Below are positions 42,206 through 52,013 of a stretch of 64,000 nucleotides of DNA, piece after piece. Where the stretch lies: contig NZ_JAKJPO010000001.1 of NCBI RefSeq assembly GCF_021725675.1, forward strand, positions 248,001 to 312,000, in the 5' to 3' direction. Numbering within the stretch: position 1 is the first letter of the stretch; every line of letters begins with the position of its first letter. The stretch comes from Marilutibacter chinensis (GTDB taxonomy: Bacteria > Pseudomonadota > Gammaproteobacteria > Xanthomonadales > Xanthomonadaceae). The position numbers were made by a program, and so were the translations under genes. The notes under the pieces are model-generated. The model had not been told where the DNA came from, did not search any database, and worked only from the letters and a program-made list of their open reading frames with translations.

Positions 42206-44094
42206 TCCTCGATCCTCACTTCCCGCATCATCCCGGCTTCCATGTGGTACAGCAGGTGGCAGTGATAGGCCCAGCGTCCGAGCGCGTCGGCACGCACGCG
42301 GTAGCTGCGCTTCGTGCCCGGCGGCATCTCGACGGTGTGCTTGCGCACCATGAAGTTTCCGTCCTCGTCCTCCAGGTCGCTCCACACTCCGTGCAGGTGG
42401 ATCGGATGCGTCATCATCGTGTCGTTGACCAGAACGATGCGCAGGCGTTCGCCGTAGGTCATCCGCAGCGGTTCGGCACCGGCGAACTTGATGCCGTCGA
42501 TCGACCACGCGAACTTCTCCATGTGGCCGGTCAGATGCAGTTCGACCGTGCGTCCCGGATCGCGACCGTCGGGATCGTCGAAGGTACTGCGCAGATCGGC
42601 GTAGCTGAGCACCTTGCGGCCGTTGTCGCGCAGACCGATGCCCGGATCCGAAAGGCGCGGCTCCGGCGCCATCGTCTGCATGTCGATCAGGGGGTTGCCG
42701 TTCTCGCTGGCCGGGTGTGACTGCATGCCGCCTCCGTGATCCATGCCGGCATGCTGCGTCGCGTCCTGGTCCATCGGAGGGTGATCCATTGCAGCGTGAT
42801 TCATCGCGGAATGATTCATGCCGTCATGGCCCATGTTGCCGCCACAGCCGCCCTCCATGCCCTTCATCGCCGCCATGCCGCCGCCATGCCGCATGCCGCC
42901 GTGATCCGTGTCGCCGTGCCCCATGCCGCCATGGCCCATGTCGGCCATGGTCAGGATCGGGCGCGGATCCGGCGCAGGCACCGGCGCGCGCAGCCCCTCG
43001 CGCACCGCCAGGGTGCCGCTGACGTAGCCGGTCCGGCCCATGTCCTGGGCGAAGATCGTGAACGCATCCTGCCCGGACGGCTCCACGATCACGTCATAGG
43101 TTTCCGCGACCGCGATGCGGAACTCGTCCACGGTCACCGGATGCACGTGCATGCCGTCGGCGGCGACCACGGTCATCTTCAGGCCCGGGATGCGCACATC
43201 GAAATAGGTCATCGCCGAGCCGTTGATGAAGCGCAGGCGGATCTTCTCGCCGCTGCGGAACAGCCCGGTCCAGTTGCCCAGCGCGGTCGTGCCGTTCATC
43301 AGGTAGGTGTAGGTGTGCGCGTTGACGTCGGACAGGTCGCTTGGCGTCATCCGCATCTCGCCCCAGGCCTTGCGGTCCTGCACGGTGCGCGCGAGCCCGT
43401 CGCGTCGCGCGTCGCGCACGAAGTCGCCGACGGTGCGCATGTAGTAGTTGTCGTAGCTGGCCATCTTCTTCAGCCGCGCGAACAGCGACGCCGGATCGAG
43501 GTCGGTCCAGTCCGACAGCATGACCACGTAATCGCGGTCGTAGCTGAAGGGCTCGGGCTCGACCGGGTCGATCACCAGCGGACCGTACAGGCCGGCCTGC
43601 TCCTGGAAACCGGAATGGCTGTGGTACCAGTAGGTGCCGCCCTGCCCCACTTCGAAACGGTAGTGGTAGGCCTCGCTGCGGCCAATGCCGTCGAAACTCA
43701 GGCCCGGCACGCCGTCCATGTTCGCCGGGAGGATGATCCCGTGCCAGTGGATCGAGGTGGTGTCGCCGTGGATCGAACCCGCCGGCAGATCGTTGCGCAC
43801 GCGCAGGTTGACCGTGGTGCCCTCGCGCCAGCGCAACAGCGGCGCCGGCAGGCTTCCGTTGACTGTGATCGCGGTGCGCAGCCGCCCGGTGAAATCCACC
43901 GGCGTTTCGCCGATCGACAGATCGAACTCGGTACCGGCCAGCACGCTGGGCTGGCCCTGGGATTTCAGCGCCCAGGAAGGACGTGTCCACAGGCCCAGGC
44001 CGGCGATCGTGCCGCCAGCGGCCAGGCCCTGGACGAAACGGCGACGCGAAGGCGCGGGCACGCCGTGGCCGGCATCGGAAAAATCGGAAGACAT
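42202..44094 (-). CDS. copA: CopA multicopper oxidase, Tat-exported
   Basis: A 630-residue periplasmic multicopper oxidase of the PcoA/CopA family. A Tat signal is visible (SRRRFVQGLAAGGTIAGLGL). Copper ligands: TSIHWHGIILP, WYHSHSGFQEQAG, HPIHLHGVWSD and the C-terminal YHCHLLYHMEAGMMREV. A Met/His-rich insert (DMGHGGMGHGDTDHGGMRH, MNHSAMNHAAMDH) binds extra copper. It would oxidise Cu(I) to the less toxic Cu(II) and store copper. It lies between copL and copB in the order known from Xanthomonas copLAB. The gene symbol is shared by convention with the unrelated Cu-ATPase gene. Confidence 0.93.
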   Translation of the reverse strand: MSSDFSDAGHGVPAPSRRRFVQGLAAGGTIAGLGLWTRPSWALKSQGQPSVLAGTEFDLSIGETPVDFTGRLRTAITVNGSLPAPLLRWREGTTVNLRVRNDLPAGSIHGDTTSIHWHGIILPANMDGVPGLSFDGIGRSEAYHYRFEVGQGGTYWYHSHSGFQEQAGLYGPLVIDPVEPEPFSYDRDYVVMLSDWTDLDPASLFARLKKMASYDNYYMRTVGDFVRDARRDGLARTVQDRKAWGEMRMTPSDLSDVNAHTYTYLMNGTTALGNWTGLFRSGEKIRLRFINGSAMTYFDVRIPGLKMTVVAADGMHVHPVTVDEFRIAVAETYDVIVEPSGQDAFTIFAQDMGRTGYVSGTLAVREGLRAPVPAPDPRPILTMADMGHGGMGHGDTDHGGMRHGGGMAAMKGMEGGCGGNMGHDGMNHSAMNHAAMDHPPMDQDATQHAGMDHGGGMQSHPASENGNPLIDMQTMAPEPRLSDPGIGLRDNGRKVLSYADLRSTFDDPDGRDPGRTVELHLTGHMEKFAWSIDGIKFAGAEPLRMTYGERLRIVLVNDTMMTHPIHLHGVWSDLEDEDGNFMVRKHTVEMPPGTKRSYRVRADALGRWAYHCHLLYHMEAGMMREVRIEE

Positions 44095-44206
44095 CGTTAA
44101 CTCCGTTCGGGAATCGAGTGCTCTCCCATGTCGGGAGACGCACGACCGGTGCGTGTCGCCGTCCGGCGTGCACGCGGGACTCCGGCACCTCGGTGCCGGC
44201 GCCGGG

Positions 44207-44611
44207 TCAGCCGATCGGAGGCCTGATCAAGCGGGGGCGGACGGGCTCGGGATGGCCGTCGCTGAGGGGATGGACGGCCGTGCCATCCGGGCCGGGCGCG
44301 GCGCCGGCCAGCATCGGCACCGGCATCGCGCAGCAGTGCTGGACGCACTCGCAGAGGCAGTGTTCGCTGCCGCAGCAGTCCGGCGCATCGCCATGCGCGA
44401 CAGGCTCCGGCGCTGCGGGCATGTCATGGCTGGTGCCGGCCATGTCCTCGTGGCATGGCGGAGCCGCCTCTTCGCCCGTCGCGGCGGACCCGTGCACGGC
44501 CAGCGCCTCGTGCTCGACCAGCATGCGCGCCGATGCCATCGCGCCGCCGATGCCATTGAGCATCAGCATCAGCGCGACCAGCACTCGCAGCAGGACGGAC
44601 GAACGGGACAT
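44207..44611 (-). CDS. copL: CopL-family copper regulatory/metal-binding protein
   Basis: A 134-residue exported protein: hydrophobic leader (VLLRVLVALMLMLNGIGGAM), then His and Cys clusters (CHEDMAGTSHDM, CCGSEHCLCECVQHCC) and a Pro-rich tail. In Xanthomonas, CopL precedes copAB and is required for copper-inducible expression, possibly as a copper-sensing leader or protein. A TATCAT -10-like hexamer is just upstream on the minus strand, but I see no good -35. 112 bp separate it from copA. Confidence 0.85.
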   Translation of the reverse strand: MSRSSVLLRVLVALMLMLNGIGGAMASARMLVEHEALAVHGSAATGEEAAPPCHEDMAGTSHDMPAAPEPVAHGDAPDCCGSEHCLCECVQHCCAMPVPMLAGAAPGPDGTAVHPLSDGHPEPVRPRLIRPPIG

Positions 44612-44870
44612 GGAGCCAATGATACGCCGACAACGGTGAACCGGCCGCATGCTGACCGATGCGGGCACCGGCAGGCAACTCTGGAGCCGCTTCAGTGTTT
44701 GCGGTGCTCGCAACTCGCCCATGCATCTCGAGCATCGCGTGCGATCGCCGTCCGCCGCCGTCCATCTTCCTGGAAAGTCGTGGCGCGTCCTGCTCCGCAA
44801 CGTCCTCCATTGACCCGCGCGGCGCTTCCCCGCAATCTTGGCCGGACTCTCCGCAAAGCAATATAAGGAC

Positions 44871-45197
44871 ATGATCGGGATCGATCCGGGCAAGGCCGCG
44901 AAGATGATCGGCAAGCTCGTTCTGGCCGGCGTCCGCTTCTGCGACACGGCCGGACGCACGATCGATGATCGGCAGTACTTCGGCAGGGTGCTTCGGATCA
45001 ATGCCGACGAAGGGCTGGTCATCGCCAGCGGCGTCGACGGCGGGGAGAACCACCTGCCGCCGGACCTGGACCCGTACACCAGGGCGGAGCCGGGCGATTA
45101 CAGGCTCAGGTCCATGGACCTGACCGTCACAGATCCCGACTATCTCTGCACGTGGCATGTGCATCCGCAGGAATGCGGCGGTGTGGACGAATCCTGA
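44871..45197 (+). CDS. Conserved-looking hypothetical protein, 108 aa
   Basis: A soluble 108-residue protein (MIGIDPGKAAKMIGKLVLAG, ...YTRAEPGDYRLRSMDLTVTD) ending WHVHPQECGGVDES. I do not recognise it. The ATG at 44871 has AAGGA only one base away, which is poor; a TTG at 44838 in the same frame, or ATG at 44904, are alternatives. It is divergent from copL with 259 bp of sequence between, where no other gene is evident. The C-terminal His/Cys cluster could bind metal, but this is weak. Confidence 0.55.
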   Translation: MIGIDPGKAAKMIGKLVLAGVRFCDTAGRTIDDRQYFGRVLRINADEGLVIASGVDGGENHLPPDLDPYTRAEPGDYRLRSMDLTVTDPDYLCTWHVHPQECGGVDES

Positions 45198-45386
45198 AGG
45201 GGCATCCACGTTTCCGGCTCCATCGTGCACTGACAACCCTTCGGTTGCATGGCCTCAGGCGTGGACAGGTTGGAAGCAAAACGAGTCGAGCACGCCAGAC
45301 GCATGGCGCTGCGGCGCGGTGCGGGCGACCGGGTTCCGGCGCCGCCACAGCCGCCCGCATCGGCGCACGCTCGTACCTTGTAGCGC

Positions 45387-45692
45387 ATGCCTGCTTCGTC
45401 TGCCGCAAGAGCTTCAAGGTCTCACCGAGGCCGCAGCAGCGAACCCGGTTGCCCTTGTTGCGCGGGCCGCCTCCATGAGATGGGACGTTCCTTCAAGGCC
45501 CCGCCCATGCGCAACCGCGAGCAGTGGGCCAAGGTCCAGGCGCTTTACGAGGCGGGATTCCGCTTCTTCAGCTATCGCAGCGCCGATGCTCCGCCGTTTC
45601 CAGTGCGGCTTCGCGATGTCGAAGCATTCGTTCGCGGCAACCCGGAACATCCGATGCGCACTCGCAAAACCGCTGAACCCCCTGCAAGCTGA
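45387..45692 (+). CDS. Small CxxC protein typical of Xanthomonadaceae, 101 aa
   Basis: After a variable N-terminus the core reads GCPCCAGRLHEMGRSFKAPP, then REQWAKVQALYEAGFRFFSY and PFPVRLRDVEAFVRGNPEHP. The CPCC pair followed by a tryptophan helix is familiar from uncharacterised Xanthomonadaceae proteins; a single structural zinc is plausible. The true start may be internal (for example the ATG at 45480, MGRSFKAPP, would lose the Cys pair, so I keep 45387). Function unknown. Confidence 0.65.
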   Translation: MPASSAARASRSHRGRSSEPGCPCCAGRLHEMGRSFKAPPMRNREQWAKVQALYEAGFRFFSYRSADAPPFPVRLRDVEAFVRGNPEHPMRTRKTAEPPAS

Positions 45693-45896
45693 CCGCTCGA
45701 GTCATTGCGGGCTCGGGCATCGGAGCTCCGCCGGCAGTCGGATCGTTGCCCGCGGGCGTCTGCCATCCATCGAGCGACACGGTCGCAGGCGATCGTCGCT
45801 TGAACGACTGCCGCAACGACGCTTCGCCCGAAAAGGCATTCGCATCCCCGAGATCGCGCGGTCGAGTACGATCGGATCGAATATCCGGTCCCGGAA

Positions 45897-45930
45897 AAAC
45901 GAAAAGCCCTGACGAGTCAGGGCTTTTCGT
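45897..45930 (-). terminator. Rho-independent terminator of the tRNA operon
   Basis: On the minus strand, GAAAAGCCCTGAC and GTCAGGGCTTTTC form a long stem followed by GTTTTT, 11 bp after the encoded CCA of tRNA-Glu. The A/T ends of the stem also allow some termination from the opposite strand. Confidence 0.85.
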
Positions 45931-45938
45931 TTCGAATC

Positions 45939-46014
45939 TGGCGTCCCCACGGGGATTCGAACCCCGGTCGCAACCGTGAAAGGGTTGTGTCCTAGGCCTC
46001 TAGACGATGGGGAC
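45939..46014 (-). tRNA. tRNA-Glu (UUC)
   Basis: Read on the minus strand, the 76-nt cloverleaf starts GTCCCCATCGTCTAGAGGCC, has anticodon TTC within CCCTTTCACGG, T-arm GGTTCGAATCC and an encoded CCA end. The acceptor stem GTCCCCA/TGGGGAC pairs fully. It follows tRNA-Ala by 26 bp in one transcript. Confidence 0.95.
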
Positions 46015-46040
46015 GGATGTTGCGGTCTGTTCCAGAAAGT

Positions 46041-46116
<76 letters not shown>

Positions 46117-46136
46117 ACTGCGCTGGAAAGACGGCC

Positions 46137-46165
46137 ATCTTAGGGGCCGTTCCGGAGGTCGTCAA
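46137..46165 (-). promoter_or_regulatory. Sigma-70 promoter of the tRNA-Ala/Glu operon
   Basis: On the minus strand TTGACG, a 17-bp spacer and TAAGAT, with the transcription start expected near 46130, about 14 nt before tRNA-Ala. The -35 overlaps the stop codon of the DUF1249 gene. Confidence 0.75.
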
Positions 46166-46656
46166 GACATTTCGATGACTTTTTTCGTAACGGATTCCGG
46201 CCCCCGCAACGTCGCCACTCCGTGGCCGCGCTCGGCCAGGTACTCCAGCCATTTGCCGAGGAAGGTGTTCATCCGCATCCGGTGTCCGATCACCTCGGCG
46301 GGCGGCGGGTACAGGCCGATCACGTCCTGCCAGCGGCGGCCGATATAGCAGTGGGTGGCCTCGAGCTGGCGTGCGTCGTGGTAGACGCGCAGGTAGGCGG
46401 ACGGGTCCGGCTCGCCGGTGACCGGGTCGGGCATTGCATAGGTCATCCGCAGCTCGGTGGTGTAGCGGTGCCGCTCGATCACGTCCAGGCAGACATCCAG
46501 GCCGTCGCCGATCGTGGAGCGGTATCTTCCCGCCTCCAGCGCGGCAGGCGCGAACAGGCGCTGGAAACGTCCATGATTCTCCGCATACAGCCCCATCAGC
46601 CAGCCGAAACGGTTGAGCCGGGGGATGCGTTCTGCTGGTGAGACGGTGATCGACAT
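46162..46656 (-). CDS. DUF1249 protein (YqiB-like)
   Basis: A 164-residue cytosolic protein of the DUF1249 family (E. coli YqiB): NRFGWLMGLYAENHGRFQRL at the N-terminus, then HRYTTELRMTYAMPDP, YLRVYHDARQLEATHCYI and MRMNTFLGKWLEYLAERGHG. The ATG at 46656 is chosen because the upstream frame is Arg/Cys-rich noncoding sequence. No biochemical role is established. It lies just upstream of the tRNA genes on the same strand. Confidence 0.85.
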   Translation of the reverse strand: MSITVSPAERIPRLNRFGWLMGLYAENHGRFQRLFAPAALEAGRYRSTIGDGLDVCLDVIERHRYTTELRMTYAMPDPVTGEPDPSAYLRVYHDARQLEATHCYIGRRWQDVIGLYPPPAEVIGHRMRMNTFLGKWLEYLAERGHGVATLRGPESVTKKVIEMS

Positions 46657-46825
46657 GAGCCTGATGCTACACGCGCGGCATGGATTTCGGCAGCGTTGAC
46701 GCGGGCCCCGCGCGGGAATAGCGTGTAGGTTCATCGCTCTGCACGTGCAGGCGATGCTGAATCGGCATTCAGCGCCCTGCCCGGCCCGCGTTCCACCACC
46801 GGTTTTCAGCCGCAGGCGATCCCGT

Positions 46826-47644
46826 TCAGAACATCTCGCGGCGGATTCCCAGCGTCGACAGCACCTTGCTCGAGATCTCCTCGATCGAGGTATGGGTCGT
46901 ACTCAGGGTCGGGATGCGCTCGGCGCGGAACATCATCTCGGCCGCCGCGACCTCGCGACGACAGGTGTCCAGCTGGGCGTACCGCGAGTTCGGCCGCCGT
47001 TCCTGGCGGATCTGCTGCAGGCGGATCGGATCGATGGTCAGTCCGAACAGCTTGTTGCGGTACGGGCGCAGCCGCGGCGGCAGGCGGTCATGCTCGAGGT
47101 CCTCCTCGGTCAGCGGGTAGTTGGCCGCACGCACGCCGTAATGCAGCGCAAGGTAGACGCAGGTGGGCGTCTTGCCCGCCCGGGACACCGCGACCAGGAT
47201 CAGGTCGGCCTCGTCGTAGTTGATGCTGGCGCCGTCGTCGTGGGTCAGCGCGTAGTTCATCGCGTTGATGCGGCGGTGGTAGGTCTCGAAGTCGACCAGG
47301 CCATGGGCCTTGCCGACCGCGTGGCGCCGGGTCTCGCCGAACTCCTGCTCCAGCGGCTCGATGAACGGGGCGAATACGTCCAGCAGCAGTGCTCCGCTGT
47401 CCGCCAGCGCCTCGCTGATCGAGCTGTCGACGCAGGAGTTGATCACCACCGGGCGTACACCGTGCATCTCGGCGGCCTTGCGGATCCGCTCGGCCGCCTC
47501 CTGCGCCCGCTCGACGCTGTCGACGAAGGAGATGCGCTCGCTGACGAAGCGGGTCCGTTCGAACTGGGTCAGCAGCGTGTGGCCGATGGTCTCGGCGGTG
47601 ATGCCGGTGCCGTCGGAGATGTAGAAGACCGGGCGAAGCCCCAT
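46826..47644 (-). CDS. ppsR: PEP synthetase regulatory protein (kinase/pyrophosphorylase)
   Basis: A 272-residue DUF299 protein that inactivates and reactivates PEP synthase by ADP-dependent phosphorylation and Pi-dependent dephosphorylation of a Thr next to the catalytic His. Signatures: N-terminal [21 protein letters not shown]-loop [20 protein letters not shown] (central GVSRAGKT-like motif) and [18 protein letters not shown]. The gene is divergent from ppsA across a 164-bp shared promoter region, the usual arrangement in Gammaproteobacteria. No obvious operator was recognised in that gap. Confidence 0.93.
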   Translation of the reverse strand: MGLRPVFYISDGTGITAETIGHTLLTQFERTRFVSERISFVDSVERAQEAAERIRKAAEMHGVRPVVINSCVDSSISEALADSGALLLDVFAPFIEPLEQEFGETRRHAVGKAHGLVDFETYHRRINAMNYALTHDDGASINYDEADLILVAVSRAGKTPTCVYLALHYGVRAANYPLTEEDLEHDRLPPRLRPYRNKLFGLTIDPIRLQQIRQERRPNSRYAQLDTCRREVAAAEMMFRAERIPTLSTTHTSIEEISSKVLSTLGIRREMF

Positions 47645-47808
47645 GCCGAACCCCTCGAAAAGTCGCCTGCCAACAGGAAAAAGCCCGCCGAATCAACCTT
47701 GTAAGCGTCCGGCGCACAGGCGATCATAGCGGCTTGTCCGCCGGACATCCGCCCCTGCCGGGGCCCGAGCCGTCGCATCCCCCGTTCCGCCGTACCAGGA
47801 GCCCCGTC

Positions 47809-50193
47809 TTGAAAGAGAACATCCTCTGGCTGCATGAGCTGCGCCTGTCCGATCTGGCCCGAGTGGGAGGCAAGAACTCCTCGCTCGGCGAGATGATCGG
47901 CAACCTGGCCAACCTCGGCGTGTCGGTTCCAGGCGGCTTCGCGACGACTGCGGAAGCGTTCAAGGCGTTCATCGCACACAACGACCTCCACCAGCGCATC
48001 TTCGACCGCCTGGCCACGCTCGACGTGGAGGACGTGCAGGCGCTGACCGCGGCCGGCAGCGAGATCCGCGGCTGGGTCATCGACGCGCCGCTGCAGCCGG
48101 ATCTGGATGCGGCGATCCGCGTGGGCTACCGCAAGCTCTGCGACCAGAACGGCGGTGGTGCGGCTGGGCAGGATGTGGCGGTCGCGGTGCGCTCCTCGGC
48201 GACCGCGGAAGACCTGCCCGACGCCTCGTTCGCCGGCCAGCAGGAGACCTTCCTCAACGTGACCGGCGAGGACGAGGTCGTCCACAAGGTCAAGGAGGTC
48301 TTCGCCAGCCTCTACAACGACCGCGCGATCGCTTACCGAGTCCATCACGGCTTCAAGCACGAGGACGTGTTCCTGTCCGCCGGCGTGCAGTTGATGGTGC
48401 GTTCCGACGTCGGAGCTTCCGGCGTGCTGTTCACCCTCGACACCGAATCCGGCTTCCGCGACGTGGTGTTCATCACCTCCAGTTACGGCCTTGGCGAGAT
48501 GGTCGTCCAGGGCGCTGTCAACCCGGACGAGTTCTACGTCTACAAGCCGACGCTGAGCGCCGGCCGCCAGGCGATCCTGCGCCGCTCGATCGGCGCCAAG
48601 CAGCTGCGCATGGTCTATTCCGACGTGCCGGGCCAACGCGTCCGTACCGAGGACACTCCGGCCGAGCTGCGCAACCGTTTCTCGATCAGCGACGAGGACG
48701 TGCACGAGCTGGCCCGGCAGGCACTGATCATCGAAAAGCACTACGGCCGCCCGATGGACGTGGAATGGGCGAAGGACGGCAACAGCGGGAAGATCTTCAT
48801 CGTCCAGGCCCGGCCGGAAACGGTGAAGTCGCGGGGCAAGGCGACCCAGATCGAGCGCTTCCAGCTCGGCGAGCGCGGCAAGGTGGTCTGCGAAGGTCGA
48901 GCGATCGGCCAGAAGATCGGCAGCGGTACCGCGTGCGTCGTGCGTTCGCTGGCCGACATGAATCGCGTCCAGCCCGGCGACGTACTGGTCGCCGACATGA
49001 CCGATCCCGACTGGGAACCGGTGATGAAGCGTTCGGCGGCGATCGTGACCAACCGCGGCGGACGCACCTGCCATGCGGCGATCATCGCCCGCGAGCTGGG
49101 CGTGCCGGCGGTGGTCGGTACCGGCAACGCGCTGGACACGATCGAGGACGGCCAGACCGTGACCATCAGCTGCGCGGAAGGCGACACTGGCTACATCTAC
49201 GAGGGCGCCCTGCCCTTCGAGCGCCATACCGCCGACCTGGACGACATGCCGCCGGCGCCGCTGAAGGTGATGATGAACGTCGCCAACCCGGAGCGTGCGT
49301 TCGACTTCGCGATGCTGCCCAACGCCGGCGTCGGCCTCGCCCGTCTGGAGATGATCATCGCCAGCCACATCGGCGTGCATCCCAAGGCGCTGCTCGAATA
49401 CGACCAGCAGGACGCGGAGACGAAGAAGCGCATCGACGAGCGCACCGCCGGTTACGGAGACCCGGTCGACTTCTACGTCGACCGCCTGGCCGAAGGCATC
49501 GCGACGATCACCGCCTCGTTCGCACCGAACCCGGTGATCGTGCGTCTGTCGGACTTCAAGTCAAACGAATACGCAAACCTGGTCGGCGGCAGCCGCTACG
49601 AGCCGCATGAGGAGAATCCGATGATCGGCTACCGCGGCGCCAGCCGCTACGTCGATCCGTCGTTCGCCGACGCGTTCGCGCTGGAATGCCGCGCCGTGCT
49701 GAAGGTGCGCGAGCAGATGGGCCTGACCAACTGCTGGGTGATGATCCCGTTCGTGCGCACGCTCGAAGAAGGCCGCAAGGTCGTCGAGGTGCTGAAGGCC
49801 AACGGCCTGGAACAGGGGAAGGACGGGCTGAAGATCATCATGATGTGCGAGCTGCCGTCGAACGCGTTGCTCGCCGAGGAGTTCCTGGAGATCTTCGACG
49901 GCTTCTCGATCGGTTCCAACGACCTGACCCAGCTGACCCTCGGCCTCGATCGCGACTCCGGCCTGGTCGCCCATCTGTTCGACGAGCGCGACCCCGCGGT
50001 CAAGAAGCTGCTGGCGATGGCGATCGCCACCGCGAAGGCCAAGGGCAAGTACGTCGGCATCTGCGGCCAGGGCCCAAGCGACCACCCCGATCTGGCGCAG
50101 TGGCTGATGGAACAGGGCATCGAATCGGTGTCGCTGAATCCGGACACGGTCGTCGATACCTGGCTGAAGCTCGCCAAGGCCAAGGCGGGCTGA
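47809..50193 (+). CDS. ppsA: Phosphoenolpyruvate synthase
   Basis: A 794-residue PEP synthase (pyruvate, water dikinase) for gluconeogenesis from pyruvate. The start is TTG at 47809 with AGGAG eight bases upstream; no ATG fits, and the upstream frame is Pro-rich noncoding. N-terminal ATP-grasp domain ([40 protein letters not shown]), the phosphohistidine swivel ([17 protein letters not shown], catalytic His) and C-terminal TIM barrel ([30 protein letters not shown]). The length is standard. Regulation by the divergent PpsR acts on the Thr preceding the active His (GRTCH). Confidence 0.95.
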   Translation: MKENILWLHELRLSDLARVGGKNSSLGEMIGNLANLGVSVPGGFATTAEAFKAFIAHNDLHQRIFDRLATLDVEDVQALTAAGSEIRGWVIDAPLQPDLDAAIRVGYRKLCDQNGGGAAGQDVAVAVRSSATAEDLPDASFAGQQETFLNVTGEDEVVHKVKEVFASLYNDRAIAYRVHHGFKHEDVFLSAGVQLMVRSDVGASGVLFTLDTESGFRDVVFITSSYGLGEMVVQGAVNPDEFYVYKPTLSAGRQAILRRSIGAKQLRMVYSDVPGQRVRTEDTPAELRNRFSISDEDVHELARQALIIEKHYGRPMDVEWAKDGNSGKIFIVQARPETVKSRGKATQIERFQLGERGKVVCEGRAIGQKIGSGTACVVRSLADMNRVQPGDVLVADMTDPDWEPVMKRSAAIVTNRGGRTCHAAIIARELGVPAVVGTGNALDTIEDGQTVTISCAEGDTGYIYEGALPFERHTADLDDMPPAPLKVMMNVANPERAFDFAMLPNAGVGLARLEMIIASHIGVHPKALLEYDQQDAETKKRIDERTAGYGDPVDFYVDRLAEGIATITASFAPNPVIVRLSDFKSNEYANLVGGSRYEPHEENPMIGYRGASRYVDPSFADAFALECRAVLKVREQMGLTNCWVMIPFVRTLEEGRKVVEVLKANGLEQGKDGLKIIMMCELPSNALLAEEFLEIFDGFSIGSNDLTQLTLGLDRDSGLVAHLFDERDPAVKKLLAMAIATAKAKGKYVGICGQGPSDHPDLAQWLMEQGIESVSLNPDTVVDTWLKLAKAKAG

Positions 50194-50249
50194 ACGTCTG
50201 TTCAGAAGTAACGCATCGCTCACGCGCGACGCGTTAGGCTACGAAAAAC

Positions 50250-50276
50250 CGACGCCCCGCTGATCGCGGGGCGTCG
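50250..50276 (+). terminator. Hairpin terminator after ppsA
   Basis: CGACGCCCCGC-tgatc-GCGGGGCGTCG is a perfect 11-bp GC stem preceded by GAAAAAC and followed by CATTTG. The upstream A-run would serve as a T-run in the other direction. Confidence 0.7.
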
Positions 50277-50362
50277 CATTTGCGGTCGTCGTCCCGGACC
50301 GCAGCGCCCCTGCGCAACGGCACCGGCAAGGCACGCGCCCGTACAAAAATAAGGAGCGATCC

Positions 50363-51277
50363 ATGCAGATCGGAGCAATCGAACTCGGTTCGGAATGGCT
50401 GGAGTTTGCGATCAACCTCGGCGTCCGCCTCGCCATCGGCCTGGTGGTGTTCTATATCGGTCTGCGCGTGGCGCGCTGGCTGGCGGGAGCTTCCGAGCGC
50501 GGCCTGAGCCGCGCCTCGGTCGACCCGATCGCGGTCCGGTTCCTGCGCAAGGTCGTCTACGTCGGCCTGCTGGTCGTGCTGATCCTCGGCCTGCTGCAGG
50601 GCGTGTTCGGCGTCGCGCCGACCTCGATGATCGCCGTCCTCGGCGCCGCCGGTCTGGCGATCGGCATGGCGCTGAAGGATTCGTTGTCGAACGTCGCCTC
50701 CGGCGTGATGCTGGTGTCGCTGAAGCCGTTCCGGGTCGGCGATATCGTCACCATCGCCGGCGAGACCGGCATGGTCGAGGACGTCAGCATCTTCCAGACC
50801 AAGCTGCGCGGTGCCGACAACCAGCTGGTCGTGCTGCCCAACAGCCTGATCACCAGCGATTCGATCATCAACCTCACCCCCGACGTGCGACGCCGGATCG
50901 AGCTGGTGATCGGCATCGGCTACACCGACGACATCGACATCGCCCGCAAGGTCGCGCTGGACATCATGGCGGCCGACGAGCGCATATTGGCAGAGCCGGC
51001 ACCCGACGTGCTGGTCTACGAACTGGCCGACAACAGCGTCAATCTCGGCATCCGCTGCCACGTGGCCAATGCCGACTGGTTCGTCACCAAGTGCGAGCTG
51101 ACCGAGCGGATCAAGAAGGGCTTCGATGCTTCCGGTGTCAGCATTCCGTTCCCGCAGCGCGACGTGCACATGTATCACCACGTCGCCGGCGGCCCGGGTG
51201 GCCCCGCGGCGCTGCCGCCGCAGGTCAGGGACAGCCTCGACAGCCCGGATCACCAGCCATCGGCCGACCCGGAATAG
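50363..51277 (+). CDS. mscS: Small-conductance mechanosensitive channel
   Basis: A 304-residue MscS-family channel with AAGGAG seven bases before the ATG. TM1 (AINLGVRLAIGLVVFYIGLR), TM2 (KVVYVGLLVVLILGLLQGVF) and the pore helix TM3 (TSMIAVLGAAGLAIGMALKD, then SLSNVASGVMLVSLKPFRVG) are clear. The Gly/Ala-rich pore and beta-domain (IVTIAGETGMVEDVSIFQTK) are family signatures. The C-terminal tail (AGGPGGPAALPPQ) is low complexity. It releases solutes on osmotic downshock. Confidence 0.93.
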   Translation: MQIGAIELGSEWLEFAINLGVRLAIGLVVFYIGLRVARWLAGASERGLSRASVDPIAVRFLRKVVYVGLLVVLILGLLQGVFGVAPTSMIAVLGAAGLAIGMALKDSLSNVASGVMLVSLKPFRVGDIVTIAGETGMVEDVSIFQTKLRGADNQLVVLPNSLITSDSIINLTPDVRRRIELVIGIGYTDDIDIARKVALDIMAADERILAEPAPDVLVYELADNSVNLGIRCHVANADWFVTKCELTERIKKGFDASGVSIPFPQRDVHMYHHVAGGPGGPAALPPQVRDSLDSPDHQPSADPE

Positions 51278-51352
51278 GCCGAACCAGAACGCAGGTGGCG
51301 GCACACGCTTCCCGTGTGCGGCTGCGACCGGCGGTGTCCGGCGCGAACCGGC

Positions 51353-51937
51353 TCAGGCTTCGGTCGCCCCGCCCAACCGTCCCATGAAGGCCCGGTAGTG
51401 GCGCAGCTCGGCGATCGAATCGTGCACGTCGCTGAGCGCGGTATGGCGCGACTGCTTGCTGACCCCGGCCAGCACCTCGGGCGCCCAGCGTCGGGCCAGC
51501 TCCTTGATGGTGCTGACGTCGAGATTGCGGTAATGGAAATGCCGTTCGACCTGCGGCATCAGCCGGTGCAGGAAACGTCGGTCCTGACAGATCGAGTTGC
51601 CGCACATCGGCGAGGCGCCGGGGCTGCTCCACTCGCGCAGGAACGCAACCGTCCGCGCTTCGGCCTCCGCCATGTCGACGGTGCTGGCCAGCACCCGCTC
51701 CCACAATCCGGAGCTGCCGTGCTGGCGGCGGTTCCACTCGTCCATCCCCTGCAGGCGCTCGAGCGGGTGACGAATCGCCAACTCGGGCCCCTCGGCGAGC
51801 ACTTCGAGGCGGGCGTCGGTCACCACGGTGGCGATTTCGAGGATGGAGTCGTTGTCCGTGTCCAGTCCGGTCATCTCCAGGTCGATCCAGACCAGCCGTT
51901 CGCCCTTCCCTGCCGCCGCACCCGGTATCGTCGCCAT
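51353..51937 (-). CDS. orn: Oligoribonuclease
   Basis: A 194-residue DEDDh 3'-5' exoribonuclease that degrades 2-5-mer RNAs and pGpG, so it closes the c-di-GMP breakdown pathway relevant to Clp signalling. Exo motifs: [10 protein letters not shown] (first Asp/Glu), [30 protein letters not shown] and [17 protein letters not shown] (His and Asp). The ATG at 51937 follows GGAGA upstream on the minus strand. N-terminal Ala/Gly extension is short. It is antiparallel to mscS and divergent from DUF2721. Confidence 0.95.
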   Translation of the reverse strand: MATIPGAAAGKGERLVWIDLEMTGLDTDNDSILEIATVVTDARLEVLAEGPELAIRHPLERLQGMDEWNRRQHGSSGLWERVLASTVDMAEAEARTVAFLREWSSPGASPMCGNSICQDRRFLHRLMPQVERHFHYRNLDVSTIKELARRWAPEVLAGVSKQSRHTALSDVHDSIAELRHYRAFMGRLGGATEA

Positions 51938-52013
51938 GCCGCTCCCCGTCTCCCGCTCGCCGTCGTCTTCGTGTCGGGGCATGATAGCGGCAACCCACCC
52001 CCAGCGGATCGCC

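Noticed and set aside
45157..45912. 251-codon plus-strand frame overlapping the small CxxC gene
   Set aside because: Arg/Ser/Pro-rich, overlaps a better-supported gene in another frame and runs across the terminator of the tRNA unit.
46745..47704. 319-codon plus-strand frame opposite ppsR
   Set aside because: Mirror of the ppsR codons; no domain and no ribosome-binding site.
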